Positions 35,285 through 45,059 of a DNA stretch of 64,000 nt are shown here, one piece after another. The stretch's first letter is position 1; each line of letters starts with the position of its first letter. The notes beneath the pieces were generated by a model. It had not been told where the DNA came from. It searched no databases and was given only the letters and a program-made list of their open reading frames with translations. The DNA is from Flavobacterium sp. J372 (GTDB taxonomy: Bacteria; Bacteroidota; Bacteroidia; Flavobacteriales; Flavobacteriaceae). The position numbers were made by a program, and so were the translations under genes. The stretch is from contig NZ_JAJOMZ010000004.1 of the NCBI RefSeq assembly GCF_024699965.1, positions 868,001-932,000 on the forward strand. The letters are read 5' to 3'.

Positions 35285-35668
35285 ATGAAAAAGGTTATCT
35301 GCATAGTTACAATAATTGCTGCATTCATTTCGTGCAGCCAGGGAAATGTGGTTGAAAAGCCTCAAAATCTTATTGAGGAAGGCCAAATGGTAAACATGCT
35401 GTATGATCTTTCATTGCTGCAGGCATCATACTCTGTACTCAATATGCAGGATAAACGCATTGACGGCCTGAAATTTTTAAAAGAAAAGTACGGTGTAGAC
35501 AGCACTGCGTTTGCAAGCAGCAATAAATATTATGCTTCACAACCTGAAAAATACCAGAAAATGCAAAAGCAGGTGCTTGAAATGATGGAAGCTGAAAAAG
35601 CCAAGCTGGGTAAAGCAGCGCAGACTCCTGCCGAAAAGCAACTTGAAAAAAGCAGGCTTAGCCAATAA
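35285..35668 (+). CDS. DUF4296 lipoprotein
   Basis: A 127-residue protein with a lipoprotein signal (lipobox around FISC, Cys17) and a helical core with LIEEGQMVNMLYDLSLLQA and FLKEKYGVDSTAFASSNKYYASQPEKYQ. This matches DUF4296, common in Flavobacteriaceae next to the dihydroorotase gene. The tail is Lys- and Glu-rich. It ends the GT2-dihydroorotase-DUF4296 operon and overlaps the convergent epimerase gene by 11 bp. Function unknown; an envelope location is inferred. Confidence 0.9.
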   Translation: MKKVICIVTIIAAFISCSQGNVVEKPQNLIEEGQMVNMLYDLSLLQASYSVLNMQDKRIDGLKFLKEKYGVDSTAFASSNKYYASQPEKYQKMQKQVLEMMEAEKAKLGKAAQTPAEKQLEKSRLSQ

Positions 35669-36655
35669 AGGCAGCACTAAGCTTTTTAAGGTAAGGTTTC
35701 ATTTCAATAAAATTATAATGCAAAGCTTTTACAATTTTAGAGTTATCAAAGGTTTCAGTATTGTGTGATGAACGTGCTACATCTCTCGAAAATTTCCTTT
35801 TCCTCAACAATAATTTTGAAAGCACCCAGTCAGCTCGCCATGCAAAAGATGTCAATGCCTTTGTAGCGTAAATTGATGGTCGCTTTTTATTCATGCCATC
35901 TGCAATAGTATTAAGCAGGTGATTACATGCAATATTTTCAGCTACAAGGGTATAGCGTTCGCCTTCAAAATTTCCGTCCATCAATCTCATCATGATTTCC
36001 ACAACATCTTCAACCGCAATAATTCCGTACAATCCTTTCGTGTAAAACTGCTGGCCTTTCTTGACTGACTGAATTATCTGGCTGCTGCCCTGCTCCCAAA
36101 ATCCATAGCCGAATATTAATCCCGGGTTTATAATTACTACCGGCAAGCCTTCTTCACGTGCACGCCACACTTCAATTTCTGCACCATGTTTTGTGAGTGC
36201 ATAATCACTGTGCCGTTTTTCAGGGTTCCATTCAGTTTCTTCTGTTATAATACTTTCGCCAGGTTTGAGGTCGCCCAATGCGGCTATAGAACTTACATGG
36301 CAGAACTTCTTCACATCGGCAGCCAAAGCGCAGCTCACCATATTGGCAGTGCCTTCAATGTTTACCTTATGAAGCTTTTTTCGTCTGCGGGGTCATATGA
36401 TATATGGGCTGCACAATGGTACACGTATGTTACATTTTTAAACGCATCTTCAAGTGAAGGGATGTCGATAATATCAGCCTGTACCCATTCAATCTTCCCG
36501 AATAATTCCTCCTTGCCCTGATTTGAAAATAAATTACGCGTTGCAGCAATGCGTTTTTCATTACGGTAAATAGCGCGTACAGGCATAAAGCCTTCTGTGA
36601 GCTTCAAGAGCAGATGTGCGCCAACAAGGCCGGTGCCGCCGGTTACTAATATCAT
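35658..36655 (-). CDS. NAD-dependent epimerase/dehydratase, frameshifted near 36380
   Basis: The joined protein is about 332 residues of the extended SDR family. GGTGLVG (residues 6-12) is the nucleotide-binding loop, and YALTKHGAE gives the YxxxK catalytic pair after VSSIAALG. The first frame (36655 to 36362) ends SFIR, and the second frame starts at 36341 with MVSCALAADVKKFCHVSS. They join if one A is missing from the run of six in GACGAAAAAAGC (36374-36379 on the minus strand); then DEK is followed by KLHKVNIEGTANMVS. The substrate is unknown. It converges on the DUF4296 gene and is divergent from tyrS. Confidence 0.85.
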
Positions 36656-36759
36656 ACAGCAAATTTAAAGACAGAACCTTTAAAAATTGCATCTGGCCGT
36701 CTGAAATATGCCGTTAATTATCATAACATCCCTATTTTTGCGTATCAATTTATAGAAGC

Positions 36760-38058
36760 ATGAAAAATTTTGTAGAAGAACTTAGATGGAGAGGCATGGT
36801 ACATGATATTATGCCGGGCACGGAAGAGCAACTGATGAAAGAAATGACGACAGCTTACATTGGCTTTGACCCCACATCAGACTCCCTGCACATAGGCAGC
36901 CTTGTGCCCATAATAATCCTTGTTCATCTGCAAAAATGCGGACATAAGCCCATTGCCCTCGTGGGCGGTGCCACCGGTATGATTGGTGACCCATCAGGTA
37001 AAAGTGATGAGCGCAACCTGCTTGACGAAGCTGCTCTTGAGAAGAATGTAGCCGGTATAAAGCGTGTGTTATCGCGTTTTTTAGACTTTAATTCTTCAGA
37101 TGAAAATGCACCTGTCCTCGTAAATAATTACGACTGGATGAAGGAGTTCTCGTTTATCGGGTTTGTGCGTGATGTAGGCAAGCGTATAACTGTGAATTAC
37201 ATGATGGCTAAAGACTCGGTAAAAAAGAGGCTCACAGGTGAAGCCGGCAGTGGGATGTCTTTCACCGAGTTTACTTACCAGTTGATACAGGGCTACGACT
37301 TTTACCACCTGCATAAAAAATACAATTGTTTGCTGCAACTGGGCGGAAGCGACCAATGGGGCAACATTACTACCGGCACCGAGCTTGTACGCCGTATGAA
37401 TGGTGAGGGTGCTAAAGCGTTTGCCATGACGTGCCCGCTCATAACTAAGGCCGACGGTTCTAAATTCGGGAAGAGTGAAGGCGGTAATGTATGGCTTGAT
37501 GCCGACAAAACATCTGTTTATAAATTCTATCAGTTTTGGCTGAACACCAGTGATGCCGACGCTGAAAAATATATTAAGATATTCACTTTTCTGGATAGGG
37601 AAGAAATAGAGGCTCTCATTGCTGCGCACCATGAAGCGCCGCACCTAAGACAGCTTCAAAAGAAACTGGCGGAGGAAGTTACCACATTCGTCCATTCAGC
37701 AGAAGATACCGAACTGGCTATTAAAAAGTCAGGATTCGCTTTTTCAAATTTTGATAAGGCAGAACTCGAAAATGTGGGTGAAGAATTCTTTACAGATATA
37801 TTTGGTGAATTCATTGTTGCTGAACTTCCGTTAGCGTCTCTGCAGCAGGGTATAGACATTGTATTAGCGTTAAGTGACGAGACTAAGATTTTTCCATCGC
37901 GCGGTGAAGCACGCAAGAGCGTTATAGCCAATGCGGTTGCAATCAACAAAGAGAAAGTTGCAGAAGGATTTGTGCTTTCAGATAAAGACATTGTTCTTGG
38001 TAAGTACATTTTAGTACAATTCGGCAAGAAAAAGTATTTTGTAATTGAAGTAAAATAA
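36760..38058 (+). CDS. tyrS: Tyrosyl-tRNA synthetase
   Basis: This class I synthetase charges tRNA-Tyr with tyrosine. The 432-residue product has the class I HIGH-type motif LHIGSLVP (around residue 44-51), [12 protein letters not shown] and [11 protein letters not shown] for tyrosine and ATP binding, and KFGKSEGG as the KMSKS-type signature. The C-terminal S4 domain is present (about 350-432, with [23 protein letters not shown]). The start is the ATG at 36760. TATTTTTG at 36733-36740 is a possible -7 box, with no clear -33. It is divergent from the epimerase gene. Confidence 0.97.
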   Translation: MKNFVEELRWRGMVHDIMPGTEEQLMKEMTTAYIGFDPTSDSLHIGSLVPIIILVHLQKCGHKPIALVGGATGMIGDPSGKSDERNLLDEAALEKNVAGIKRVLSRFLDFNSSDENAPVLVNNYDWMKEFSFIGFVRDVGKRITVNYMMAKDSVKKRLTGEAGSGMSFTEFTYQLIQGYDFYHLHKKYNCLLQLGGSDQWGNITTGTELVRRMNGEGAKAFAMTCPLITKADGSKFGKSEGGNVWLDADKTSVYKFYQFWLNTSDADAEKYIKIFTFLDREEIEALIAAHHEAPHLRQLQKKLAEEVTTFVHSAEDTELAIKKSGFAFSNFDKAELENVGEEFFTDIFGEFIVAELPLASLQQGIDIVLALSDETKIFPSRGEARKSVIANAVAINKEKVAEGFVLSDKDIVLGKYILVQFGKKKYFVIEVK

Positions 38059-38087
38059 TGAATTGTTATCTTAAAAAAGCGTCTTTA

Positions 38088-38117
38088 TTGTAAAATAAGC
38101 ACTGTTTAATAAATTTG
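38088..38117 (+). promoter_or_regulatory. Orphan promoter-like site pointing into a 3' spacer
   Basis: TTG at 38088-38090 and TAAATTTG at 38110-38117 are 19 bases apart, a good match. No coding start follows, but a strong hairpin does at 38153-38183, so a short RNA of about 60 bases could be made. See findings. Confidence 0.3.
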
Positions 38118-38152
38118 CATAATATAAAAGTTACTCTTTTTATCATTACAAA

Positions 38153-38183
38153 TAAGGGCTGCCTAAAGTTAGGCAGCCCTTAA
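38153..38183. terminator. Terminator between tyrS and the HtrA gene
   Basis: Stem TAAGGGCTGCCTAA/TTAGGCAGCCCTTA with a very short loop, in a convergent spacer. T- and A-rich tails on both sides allow use in both directions. Confidence 0.85.
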
Positions 38184-38206
38184 AATTTTAAATATTAATT
38201 GTGCAT

Positions 38207-39598
38207 TTACATCAGGAAGCGTATAAGCTGGCCATTCTTCATCAGCATTTCAACCCTAACTTTCTGGTTAGGATTTTTGCTGTTAAGTACTGATGATACA
38301 GTTTCAATGTCTTTAGCCTTTACATTATTTACACTTAATATTATACCGTCTTTAAGTTCATCATAATACGGCATATACTCGTCACCTGTAATATCTTTTA
38401 TTTTTACGCCATAAGTAATGTTGAACTTTTTCTTGTCGGCTACTGTAAGGTCTTCAAACTCAAGTCCGCTATAGCTATAGCTGTTAATCTCATTTTTAGA
38501 AAGTCTAACTGGTAATGTCTTCAATGTTCCGTCACGGTTAACGGTTACTTTAACCACATCACCGGGTCTTTTGGTTACAAGCGAAGCATTAAGGTCGGCA
38601 AAGCCGTTAATATCGCGCCCGTCAATGTTCTTGATGATATCTCCTTTTTTAATGCCTGCTTTTTCAGCGCCTGAATCTTTAATGGCGCTATTTACATAAA
38701 AGCCTTGCGTTTCGGTAATGCCCAAATCTTTCGCCACCGTAGCATTAAGCTCGCCGCCCTGTACACCCAGCGCACCGCGCTGTACATTGCCGTATTGCAT
38801 GATGTCTTCAATAATTTTACGCGCTATGTTAGATGGTATTGCAAATGAATAGCCTACATATGAACCTGTCATAGATGATATCATGGTATTGATGCCAATA
38901 AGCTGGCCACGGGTGTTTACAAGGGCACCACCACTGTTGCCGGGGTTTACTGCTGCATCAGTTTGTATGAATGATTGGATACCGTCTTTACTAAGATTCC
39001 GGGCCTTGGCAGATACAATACCTGCCGTAACGGTTGAATTAAGATTATACGGGTTACCTACGGCCAGCACCCATTCACCTACTTTAATATCATCACTGTT
39101 ACCAAAAGTAGCGTAAGGAAGTTTATCAGGCGTATCTACTTTTAGAAGAGCAATATCCATCTTAGAATCAGTTCCAACAAGTTTAGCTTTGTACGACTTA
39201 TTGTTATTCAGCGTTACCTCAAGCTCACTCGCATTCTGTACAACGTGGTTGTTGGTCACAATGTAGCCATCTTCAGTAATTATTACACCCGACCCGGTAC
39301 CAACCTGCTGTTGTTGCTGGCCGCCCTGATAGCCGTAAAAGAACTCCATTATAGGATTGCGCACAGTAGCGTAAGATGTATTTTTAACGTGCACTACAGT
39401 ATGCACGGCATTGTCTGCAGCAGCAGTAAAATCAACTTCTTCAGTCCTAAGGCTTACATTGCGCGTATAATTAGGCTCGTTTGAGGCAATTGATAAGGCA
39501 GATTTATTTGTGTCATTATCAAATACCAGTTTGTATGCCCCAAGCGTAGTGGCGCCACTCATAAGGGCTACCAAAAATAAACTTGAAATTCTTTTCAT
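38207..39598 (-). CDS. Do/HtrA-like periplasmic serine protease
   Basis: A 463-residue secreted protease and chaperone-like quality-control enzyme. After an N-terminal signal/anchor (MKRISSLFLVALMSGATTLG) comes the trypsin-like domain with the catalytic triad His118 (NNHVV), Asp149 (KMDIALLK) and Ser222 (PGNSGG). Two PDZ domains follow (about 260-360 with IGRKI...GFYVNSAIKDSGAEKAGIKKGDIIKNIDG, and 380-460). The Gln-rich loop near 93-98 is a short Q-run. It is transcribed alone, opposite to dapF. Which of DegP, DegQ or DegS it equals cannot be told, so no symbol is given. Confidence 0.94.
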   Translation of the reverse strand: MKRISSLFLVALMSGATTLGAYKLVFDNDTNKSALSIASNEPNYTRNVSLRTEEVDFTAAADNAVHTVVHVKNTSYATVRNPIMEFFYGYQGGQQQQQVGTGSGVIITEDGYIVTNNHVVQNASELEVTLNNNKSYKAKLVGTDSKMDIALLKVDTPDKLPYATFGNSDDIKVGEWVLAVGNPYNLNSTVTAGIVSAKARNLSKDGIQSFIQTDAAVNPGNSGGALVNTRGQLIGINTMISSMTGSYVGYSFAIPSNIARKIIEDIMQYGNVQRGALGVQGGELNATVAKDLGITETQGFYVNSAIKDSGAEKAGIKKGDIIKNIDGRDINGFADLNASLVTKRPGDVVKVTVNRDGTLKTLPVRLSKNEINSYSYSGLEFEDLTVADKKKFNITYGVKIKDITGDEYMPYYDELKDGIILSVNNVKAKDIETVSSVLNSKNPNQKVRVEMLMKNGQLIRFLM

Positions 39599-39711
39599 AT
39601 TTTAAACAGTATTTAATTGTAAGGTTATTGTTAACTCAGTCTTTCCGTATATAAAGCGATCATAGAACGTGTCGTATATATTTGTACTTTTGCCTGACTA
39701 TATGTAACAAA

Positions 39712-40494
39712 ATGCTGCACACTTTTTACAAATACCAGGGCACCGGCAACGATTTTATAATGATTGACAATCGTGATAATGCATTTCCCAAAAATAATAC
39801 CAAACTTGTTGCGAAACTATGTGACCGAAGGTTTGGCATTGGTGCTGACGGGCTTATCCTGTTGGAAAACGGTACTGGTGGCGATTTTAGTATGGTGTAT
39901 TACAACAGTGATGGTAACCAAAGCACAATGTGCGGTAACGGAGGCAGGTGTATTGTGGCATTTGCTAAGCAGCTTGAACTCATTGACGCGCAGACGGAAT
40001 TTATGGCGGTAGACGGGATGCATGTGGCGCGAATAAATGACGATGGCACAGTATCACTGCAAATGAAGGATGTACACAACGTCACCGTTTATCAAAACTA
40101 TGTTTTTCTTGATACCGGATCTCCTCATCATGTTGAACTGGTAGATAATTTAGATGAGTTTGACGTAAAGCGTGTGGGTTCGCAAATTCGTTACAGCGGT
40201 ATGTATGGCGATGCAGGCAGCAACGTGAATTTTGTTTCTGCAGTGGGAACTGACAAATTTTCAGTACGCACTTATGAGCGTGGTGTTGAAGATGAAACAT
40301 TGTCTTGCGGCACAGGCGTAACGGCAGTAGCCATAGCCATGAAAGTTTTAGGTAAAACCGATAGCGAGATGGTAAAGCTTCAAACACCTGGTGGTGAGCT
40401 TGAAGTTTCATTTCTTCAGGATGGGCAGCAGTTTAAAGAAATTTATCTTACCGGCCCAGCTGCTTTTGTCTTTAAAGGAGAGATAAAATGGTAA
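39712..40494 (+). CDS. dapF: Diaminopimelate epimerase
   Basis: This enzyme converts LL- to meso-diaminopimelate, for lysine and peptidoglycan. From the ATG at 39712 it is 260 residues, with the two catalytic Cys in MCGNGGR (Cys74) and SCGTG (Cys199). The start FYKYQGTGNDF and the FGIGADGLILLE motif are typical. An upstream in-frame ATG at 39682 was rejected as it adds ten atypical residues. Two TAnnTTTG-like boxes (39677-39684 and 39685-39692) are close to the start. It overlaps the GNAT gene by 7 bp and heads a dapF-GNAT-mltG operon. Confidence 0.97.
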   Translation: MLHTFYKYQGTGNDFIMIDNRDNAFPKNNTKLVAKLCDRRFGIGADGLILLENGTGGDFSMVYYNSDGNQSTMCGNGGRCIVAFAKQLELIDAQTEFMAVDGMHVARINDDGTVSLQMKDVHNVTVYQNYVFLDTGSPHHVELVDNLDEFDVKRVGSQIRYSGMYGDAGSNVNFVSAVGTDKFSVRTYERGVEDETLSCGTGVTAVAIAMKVLGKTDSEMVKLQTPGGELEVSFLQDGQQFKEIYLTGPAAFVFKGEIKW

Positions 40495-41018
40495 CCCTTA
40501 CAGGCAATACTGTTTACCTTCGTGCGCTTGAGCCTGAAGACCTTGAATTCATTTACGCTATAGAAAATCACGAACCTGCATGGGAAGTGTCTAACACACA
40601 GACGCCTTACAGCCGATTCCTGATAAGGCAGTACCTTGCGAATGCACACCAGGATATTTACGAAGCTAAACAACTGAGGCTTGCTATCTGCAAAACAGGC
40701 AGCAGTGATGCCATTGGGCTGATTGATCTTTTTGACTTTGACCCGGCTAACCAAAGGGCAGGGGTAGGTATAATTATAAAAGATGATGGAGAGAGGAGTA
40801 AGGGTGTTGGCAAAGAAGCTTTAGGGCTTTTAATAAATTATACATTCACTCACTTGCGCCTGCACCAGCTGTATGCAAATATTGGTTTGCACAACGCAGC
40901 AAGTATCAGGCTTTTTAGTAATTTTGGCTTCGTTGAAATCGGCATCAAAAAAGACTGGAACCGTACAAAAACAGGATATGCTGATGAAGCTATGTACCAA
41001 TTAATAAATACAAACTAA
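40488..41018 (+). CDS. GNAT-family N-acetyltransferase
   Basis: A 176-residue GNAT-fold enzyme. Motif A for acetyl-CoA binding is GIIIKDDGERSKGVGKEAL (about residues 92-110), and the C-terminal part carries the NAASIRLFSNFGFVEIGI signature typical of RimJ/RimL-like amino-terminal acetyltransferases. The substrate is unknown. The start overlaps dapF by 7 bp, and mltG begins 12 bp after it, so all three are co-expressed. Confidence 0.9.
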   Translation: MVTLTGNTVYLRALEPEDLEFIYAIENHEPAWEVSNTQTPYSRFLIRQYLANAHQDIYEAKQLRLAICKTGSSDAIGLIDLFDFDPANQRAGVGIIIKDDGERSKGVGKEALGLLINYTFTHLRLHQLYANIGLHNAASIRLFSNFGFVEIGIKKDWNRTKTGYADEAMYQLINTN

Positions 41019-41030
41019 ATTCATTTTACT

Positions 41031-42071
41031 TTGAGACTAAGGAAAATTATAGGCATATTTTCGCTTGTTGTTGTGCTTGGCGCCACAGCTTATGGATACA
41101 TGATGTACAGGGATATTTTCTCAGCCAATACTACATTCAGCGAAAATACTATGGCAGTATATATACCTACAAATGCAACTTATGCAGAGGTTCAGGAATT
41201 GATCAGGCCATACATTAAGGATATGGATAAATTTAATTCAACTGCTGACAAAAAATCATATCCTGCTAATATCAAAGCGGGTAAATTTATCCTGAAGCGG
41301 GGCATGAACAATAATGATTTAGTGAACGCACTGCGCCAGCCCGTGCCTGTGAACATTGCCTTCAACAACCAGGAAACCCTTCAGAGGGCTGTAGGCCGCA
41401 TTGCTTCACAGATTGAGCCCGACAGTATTGCGCTGCTAAAAGCATTTACCGATAAAACTTTTCTTGAAGAAAATGGATTTACAGAAGATAATGTGTTAGC
41501 TGTCTTCATCCCCAATACTTATGAGTTCTTTTGGAATACGACACCAACAAAAGTAAGGGACAAGATGGCAAAAGAGTATCGTAAATTCTGGACAAAAGAA
41601 CGCCTTGCAAAAGCTGAGGCACAAAACCTTACGCCGCTGCAGGTATCAGCCCTTGCATCTATAGTACACAAAGAAACTGTAAAGACAGATGAGCGTCCGC
41701 GTGTGGCAGGCGTATATCTCAATCGACTGAAGAAAGGGATGAAGCTTGAGGCCGACCCTACTGTGATTTATGCAATGAAAAGGCAGTCAGGCGATTTTGA
41801 TCAGGTAATTAAACGTGTGCTGTTTAAAGACCTAGTTATTGATTCTCCTTACAACACTTACAAATATGCAGGCCTGCCTCCGGGGCCAATTGCAATGCCT
41901 GATATTTCAGCGCTTGATGCAGTACTTAATCCTGAGGAGCACAACTATATCTATTTTTGTGCGAGTGTTACGAATTTCGGCTATCATGAATTTGCTGTTA
42001 CACCGGCTCAACACGAAGTAAATCGTCAAAAATATGTTGCATGGGTAAATAAGATGGGTATCAAGCGTTGA
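41031..42071 (+). CDS. mltG: Endolytic transglycosylase MltG
   Basis: MltG cuts nascent peptidoglycan and so sets glycan-strand length. The 346-residue product has one N-terminal TM (IIGIFSLVVVLGATAYGYMMY), a LysM-like portion (TYAEVQELI ... PANIKAGKFILK) and the YceG catalytic core. IVHKETVKTDERPRVAGVYLNRLKKGMKLEADPTVIYA contains the conserved Glu of KET, while the first acidic residue of the usual IVEKET is His here. The start codon is TTG at 41031, chosen because it restores the TM segment; the next ATG lies after it. It ends the dapF operon at the terminator. Confidence 0.92.
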   Translation: MRLRKIIGIFSLVVVLGATAYGYMMYRDIFSANTTFSENTMAVYIPTNATYAEVQELIRPYIKDMDKFNSTADKKSYPANIKAGKFILKRGMNNNDLVNALRQPVPVNIAFNNQETLQRAVGRIASQIEPDSIALLKAFTDKTFLEENGFTEDNVLAVFIPNTYEFFWNTTPTKVRDKMAKEYRKFWTKERLAKAEAQNLTPLQVSALASIVHKETVKTDERPRVAGVYLNRLKKGMKLEADPTVIYAMKRQSGDFDQVIKRVLFKDLVIDSPYNTYKYAGLPPGPIAMPDISALDAVLNPEEHNYIYFCASVTNFGYHEFAVTPAQHEVNRQKYVAWVNKMGIKR

Positions 42072-42090
42072 TTTTGGAAGAAAAATCTTT

Positions 42091-42130
42091 AAAAATCCGG
42101 AAAATGAACTAATAATTTTTCGGATTTTTC
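42091..42130 (+). terminator. Terminator after mltG
   Basis: AAAAATCCG at 42091-42099 pairs with CGGATTTTT at 42121-42129 across a 21-base AT-rich loop that can extend the stem with AAAA/TTTT. The 283 bp to the next gene otherwise hold only AT-rich leader and a TATATTTG box at 42300-42307. Confidence 0.75.
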
Positions 42131-42354
42131 ATTACAAATTTCTCCTGTTTTATGTAATCCCGGTCTTACTTATCTTTGATGTAAAAGTCCTTTATTACCA
42201 GTATCTTACTGAAATTTCTTTCAGGATTTTGTGAGTCTTAAATTTATGTAAATATTTAGGCTTTTGTAACATATTGTAAATCAGGTTAATAATTTATCGT
42301 ATATTTGCCCCCTGTGAAATTCATAAGGTGACAGATTATGAGAAATAAAAATAC

Positions 42355-43002
42355 ATGATAAAACAATGGGCATATTTTTCAGGCATAGCGCTTTTCATTA
42401 TTAGTGTTAGTTCAGGCTTTAAAGCCACACAACCAAAACAATTCGGTAAAATTGAAGGTTTTCACCTTACCGAAGATGAAATAACAAACTATACGGTACC
42501 AACAATTGACGAGACTGCAACAGTTGGTTTTGATTTTCCTTTCACAGGCAAATCATACGTAGGTTTTAAGCAGGCGGTAGCCATAAAAGAATCCCAGGGC
42601 CTTTATAAGTTAGTAAATCCTTTTGGCTATATGGGCAAATACCAGTTTGGGCGCAGCACTCTTCGCGCACTTGGTATTAACGATACTAAAAAATTCCTCA
42701 ATACGCCGGTACTGCAAGAACGTGCGTTCAGGGCGTTGCTCTGCAAAAATAAATGGGAACTTCGCGGGGAAATTGAACAGTTTGACGGAAAAGTTGTGAA
42801 CGGTGTTAAAATTACTGAATCTGGGCTCTTGGCTGCAGCACATTTAGCGGGAGCAGGGTCAGTTAAAAACTTTTTGCACAGTAATGGTAAAAGGGTTTTC
42901 AGGGACGGTTTCGGTACTTCGGTTAAAAGTTATATTAGGAAATTTGCGGGCTATGATACATCAGGTATCGTTCCCCATCCAGAACCAAAGGTAAAACTGT
43001 AG
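42355..43002 (+). CDS. Lysozyme-like / transglycosylase-like secreted protein
   Basis: A 215-residue product with a signal peptide-like start (WAYFSGIALFIISVSSGF). The core FKQAVAIKESQGLYKLVNPFGYMGKYQFGRSTLRALGI has the lysozyme/SLT pattern, in which the Glu of KESQG is the probable catalytic acid and GYMGKYQFG fits the second conserved motif. It continues with LQERAFRALLCKNK, then SGLLAAAHLAGAGSVKNFL. It probably cleaves peptidoglycan or a similar glycan in the periplasm. It is a single gene with its own promoter box 48 bases upstream. Assignment to a precise subfamily was not possible. Confidence 0.75.
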   Translation: MIKQWAYFSGIALFIISVSSGFKATQPKQFGKIEGFHLTEDEITNYTVPTIDETATVGFDFPFTGKSYVGFKQAVAIKESQGLYKLVNPFGYMGKYQFGRSTLRALGINDTKKFLNTPVLQERAFRALLCKNKWELRGEIEQFDGKVVNGVKITESGLLAAAHLAGAGSVKNFLHSNGKRVFRDGFGTSVKSYIRKFAGYDTSGIVPHPEPKVKL

Positions 43003-43020
43003 TAGAGACTATCGTGGCTT

Positions 43021-43413
43021 TCACTTTAATTCCATAATCGGTTCTTTCAGCTGTTTGAGTTTTTCCTTCTGTTTGTCAAGGCGATCAGATGTTATTTTGA
43101 AATACAAAGGGTTGATGCCGTCTCTTACCCTTATATAATTTCTTTCTGAAAGATTTTTTTGGTGGTTAAGTTTCAGGCAGTCGAGGTAATCACCAAAATT
43201 TTTACCGTCTTTAAATTCACGCTCAAGGGCATCATGCTGTAATATATAGTTGCTTAATGTATCCTGAAGCTTAAAAGAAAGATGTTGTGTGCGGCGATAC
43301 TTTTTTAAGAGGCCGAGCTTTTTTTCCTTACTCTTAGGGCTATAATTAAGCACTAATAAAAGTAAGACTAATAGGATAAAAAAGCCTATTATTAGCTCCG
43401 GCAGGTAAAGCAT
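43021..43413 (-). CDS. Single-TM protein with Lys-rich helix (130 aa)
   Basis: From the ATG at 43413 the protein starts MLYLPELIIGFFILLVLLLLVLNY, one strong TM near the N-terminus, then a Lys/Glu/Leu-rich helical region likely to be coiled coil, ending DKQKEKLKQLKEPIMELK. No family recognised. A longer in-frame start at 43449 adds a polar stretch and was rejected. It converges on the lysozyme-like gene, with 18 bp between stops. Confidence 0.6.
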   Translation of the reverse strand: MLYLPELIIGFFILLVLLLLVLNYSPKSKEKKLGLLKKYRRTQHLSFKLQDTLSNYILQHDALEREFKDGKNFGDYLDCLKLNHQKNLSERNYIRVRDGINPLYFKITSDRLDKQKEKLKQLKEPIMELK

Positions 43414-43494
43414 TGGTGTGTTGTTGTCGTTGTTGCAACGAATATACAAAAAATTTTAACATTTGTAACTTTTTGTATATTAATTAAATACTGG

Positions 43495-45045
43495 CTAAAT
43501 ACACCTTAAAGCACATTTTTCTCCATCAATCGCTGCAGAAATAATTCCACCGGCATAGCCTGCGCCTTCTCCGCAAGGATACAAGCCTTTTATCTGAACG
43601 TGCTGAAGGGTTTCACTATCGCGTGGAATACGTACCGGTGACGATGTTCTTGATTCGGGTGCGTGAAGTATAGCCTCATTAGTAAGGTAACCGCGCATTG
43701 ATTTGCCGAATTCCGTGAAGCCCTGGCGTAATGTCTGTGTTATAAATCCCGGAAATACCTGCCCTAGTTCAACTGAGGTTGTTCCCGGTACATATGATGT
43801 TTTAGGTATATCTGCTGAAACCTTACTTTGCGTAAAGTCAACCATGCGTTGTGCGGGTACACGCTGCGTTTCTCCTGCCATGCGCCATGCCTGCTGTTCA
43901 ATGCTTTTCTGGAATTCCATTCCTGCCAGTGCTCCGTGTTTGGCAAAAGGCTTGAAATCTTCCAGCTTCAGCTCTACAACAATACCGCTGTTCGCCGTTT
44001 CCTGGTCGCGTTTTGAAGGAGACCAGCCGTTAGTAACCACTTCACCCGGACTTGTGGCACATGGTGCAATAACACCGCCGGGGCACATGCAAAAAGAATA
44101 CATACCCCGCCCGTTTACCTGTTTTACTATAGCGTAGGGTGCGGGAGGCAGAAATTCGCCACGGCCATCAAAACCGCAGCTATACTGTATGCTGTCGATA
44201 AGGCTTTGCGGATGTTCGGCACGCACACCGAGGGCAAACGGTTTGGCCTCAATATATATTTTCTTGCGGTCAAGCAGCTCAAAAATATCACGGGCAGAGT
44301 GGCCTGTTGCCAATATGACTTGTTTTGAGAAGTGTTTATTGCCGTTCTGTGTTGCTACTCCTTCAACTGCGTTATCCTTAATAAGGATATCGGTAACACG
44401 GGTATCAAAAATTACTTCACCTCCAAATTCAATTATCTTCTCGCGCATCGCTTTAATAATCTTCGGCAGTTTGTTGGTGCCTATGTGCGGATGTGCTTCT
44501 ACCAATATCTCTGGCGAGGCACCAAATGCTACGAATAGTCGAAGGATACGGTCAACATCACCACGTTTTTTGGAGCGTGTGTAAAGCTTACCGTCAGAAT
44601 AGGTTCCCGCACCGCCCTCTCCATAACAGTAGTTAGAATCTTCATTAACAATATGGTCGCGATTAATGGCTTTTAAGTCACGGCGGCGTTCCTGCACATC
44701 TTTACCCCGCTCCAGCACTATAGGCTTAAGACCAAGTTCAATTAACTGTAGTGCGGCAAATAATCCCGCTGGCCCTGCGCCAACAATTATAACTTCACGC
44801 GCTTTAGAAACATCTTTGTAATCAGGTAGCGGTATAGTAGTTTCCGTATATTCACCAACATTAAATACAGCAAGCTTAAGGTTAATCTTTACGGCTTTCT
44901 GCCTTGCATCAATACTTCGCTTAAGTATAGCCACATGCCCAATGTCCGATGGAGATGTTTTCGTCAATTTGGCAACGTGTTCTTTAAGCAAATGCGGCGT
45001 TCCTGCCACCTCCGGAGCAACCTGTATCTGTAATTCTTTCGGCAT
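43495..45045 (-). CDS. FAD-dependent oxidoreductase (NAD(P)/FAD-binding, BFD-less type)
   Basis: A 516-residue protein. About 85 N-terminal residues precede the Rossmann FAD site REVIIVGAGPAGLFAALQLIELG (GxGxxG). Downstream are CYGEGGAGTYSDGKLYTRSK, a family hallmark, and the FAD-binding C-terminal GLYPCGEGAGYAGGIISAAIDG. The family is the widely distributed uncharacterised FAD dehydrogenase group sometimes annotated as YtfP or COG2509. The substrate is unknown. Two Cys-rich patches (FCMCPGGV and the CGEGAG end) are seen. It sits immediately upstream of the TM protein on the same strand and 14 bp downstream of DUF2891. Confidence 0.9.
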   Translation of the reverse strand: MPKELQIQVAPEVAGTPHLLKEHVAKLTKTSPSDIGHVAILKRSIDARQKAVKINLKLAVFNVGEYTETTIPLPDYKDVSKAREVIIVGAGPAGLFAALQLIELGLKPIVLERGKDVQERRRDLKAINRDHIVNEDSNYCYGEGGAGTYSDGKLYTRSKKRGDVDRILRLFVAFGASPEILVEAHPHIGTNKLPKIIKAMREKIIEFGGEVIFDTRVTDILIKDNAVEGVATQNGNKHFSKQVILATGHSARDIFELLDRKKIYIEAKPFALGVRAEHPQSLIDSIQYSCGFDGRGEFLPPAPYAIVKQVNGRGMYSFCMCPGGVIAPCATSPGEVVTNGWSPSKRDQETANSGIVVELKLEDFKPFAKHGALAGMEFQKSIEQQAWRMAGETQRVPAQRMVDFTQSKVSADIPKTSYVPGTTSVELGQVFPGFITQTLRQGFTEFGKSMRGYLTNEAILHAPESRTSSPVRIPRDSETLQHVQIKGLYPCGEGAGYAGGIISAAIDGEKCALRCI

Positions 45046-45059
45046 GCGGCAAAAATACG

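Noticed and set aside
36374..36379. Programmed frameshift in the epimerase gene at A6G
   Set aside because: The codons are gaa aaa agc, so the heptamer is not in X XXY YYZ phase; a lost A fits better.
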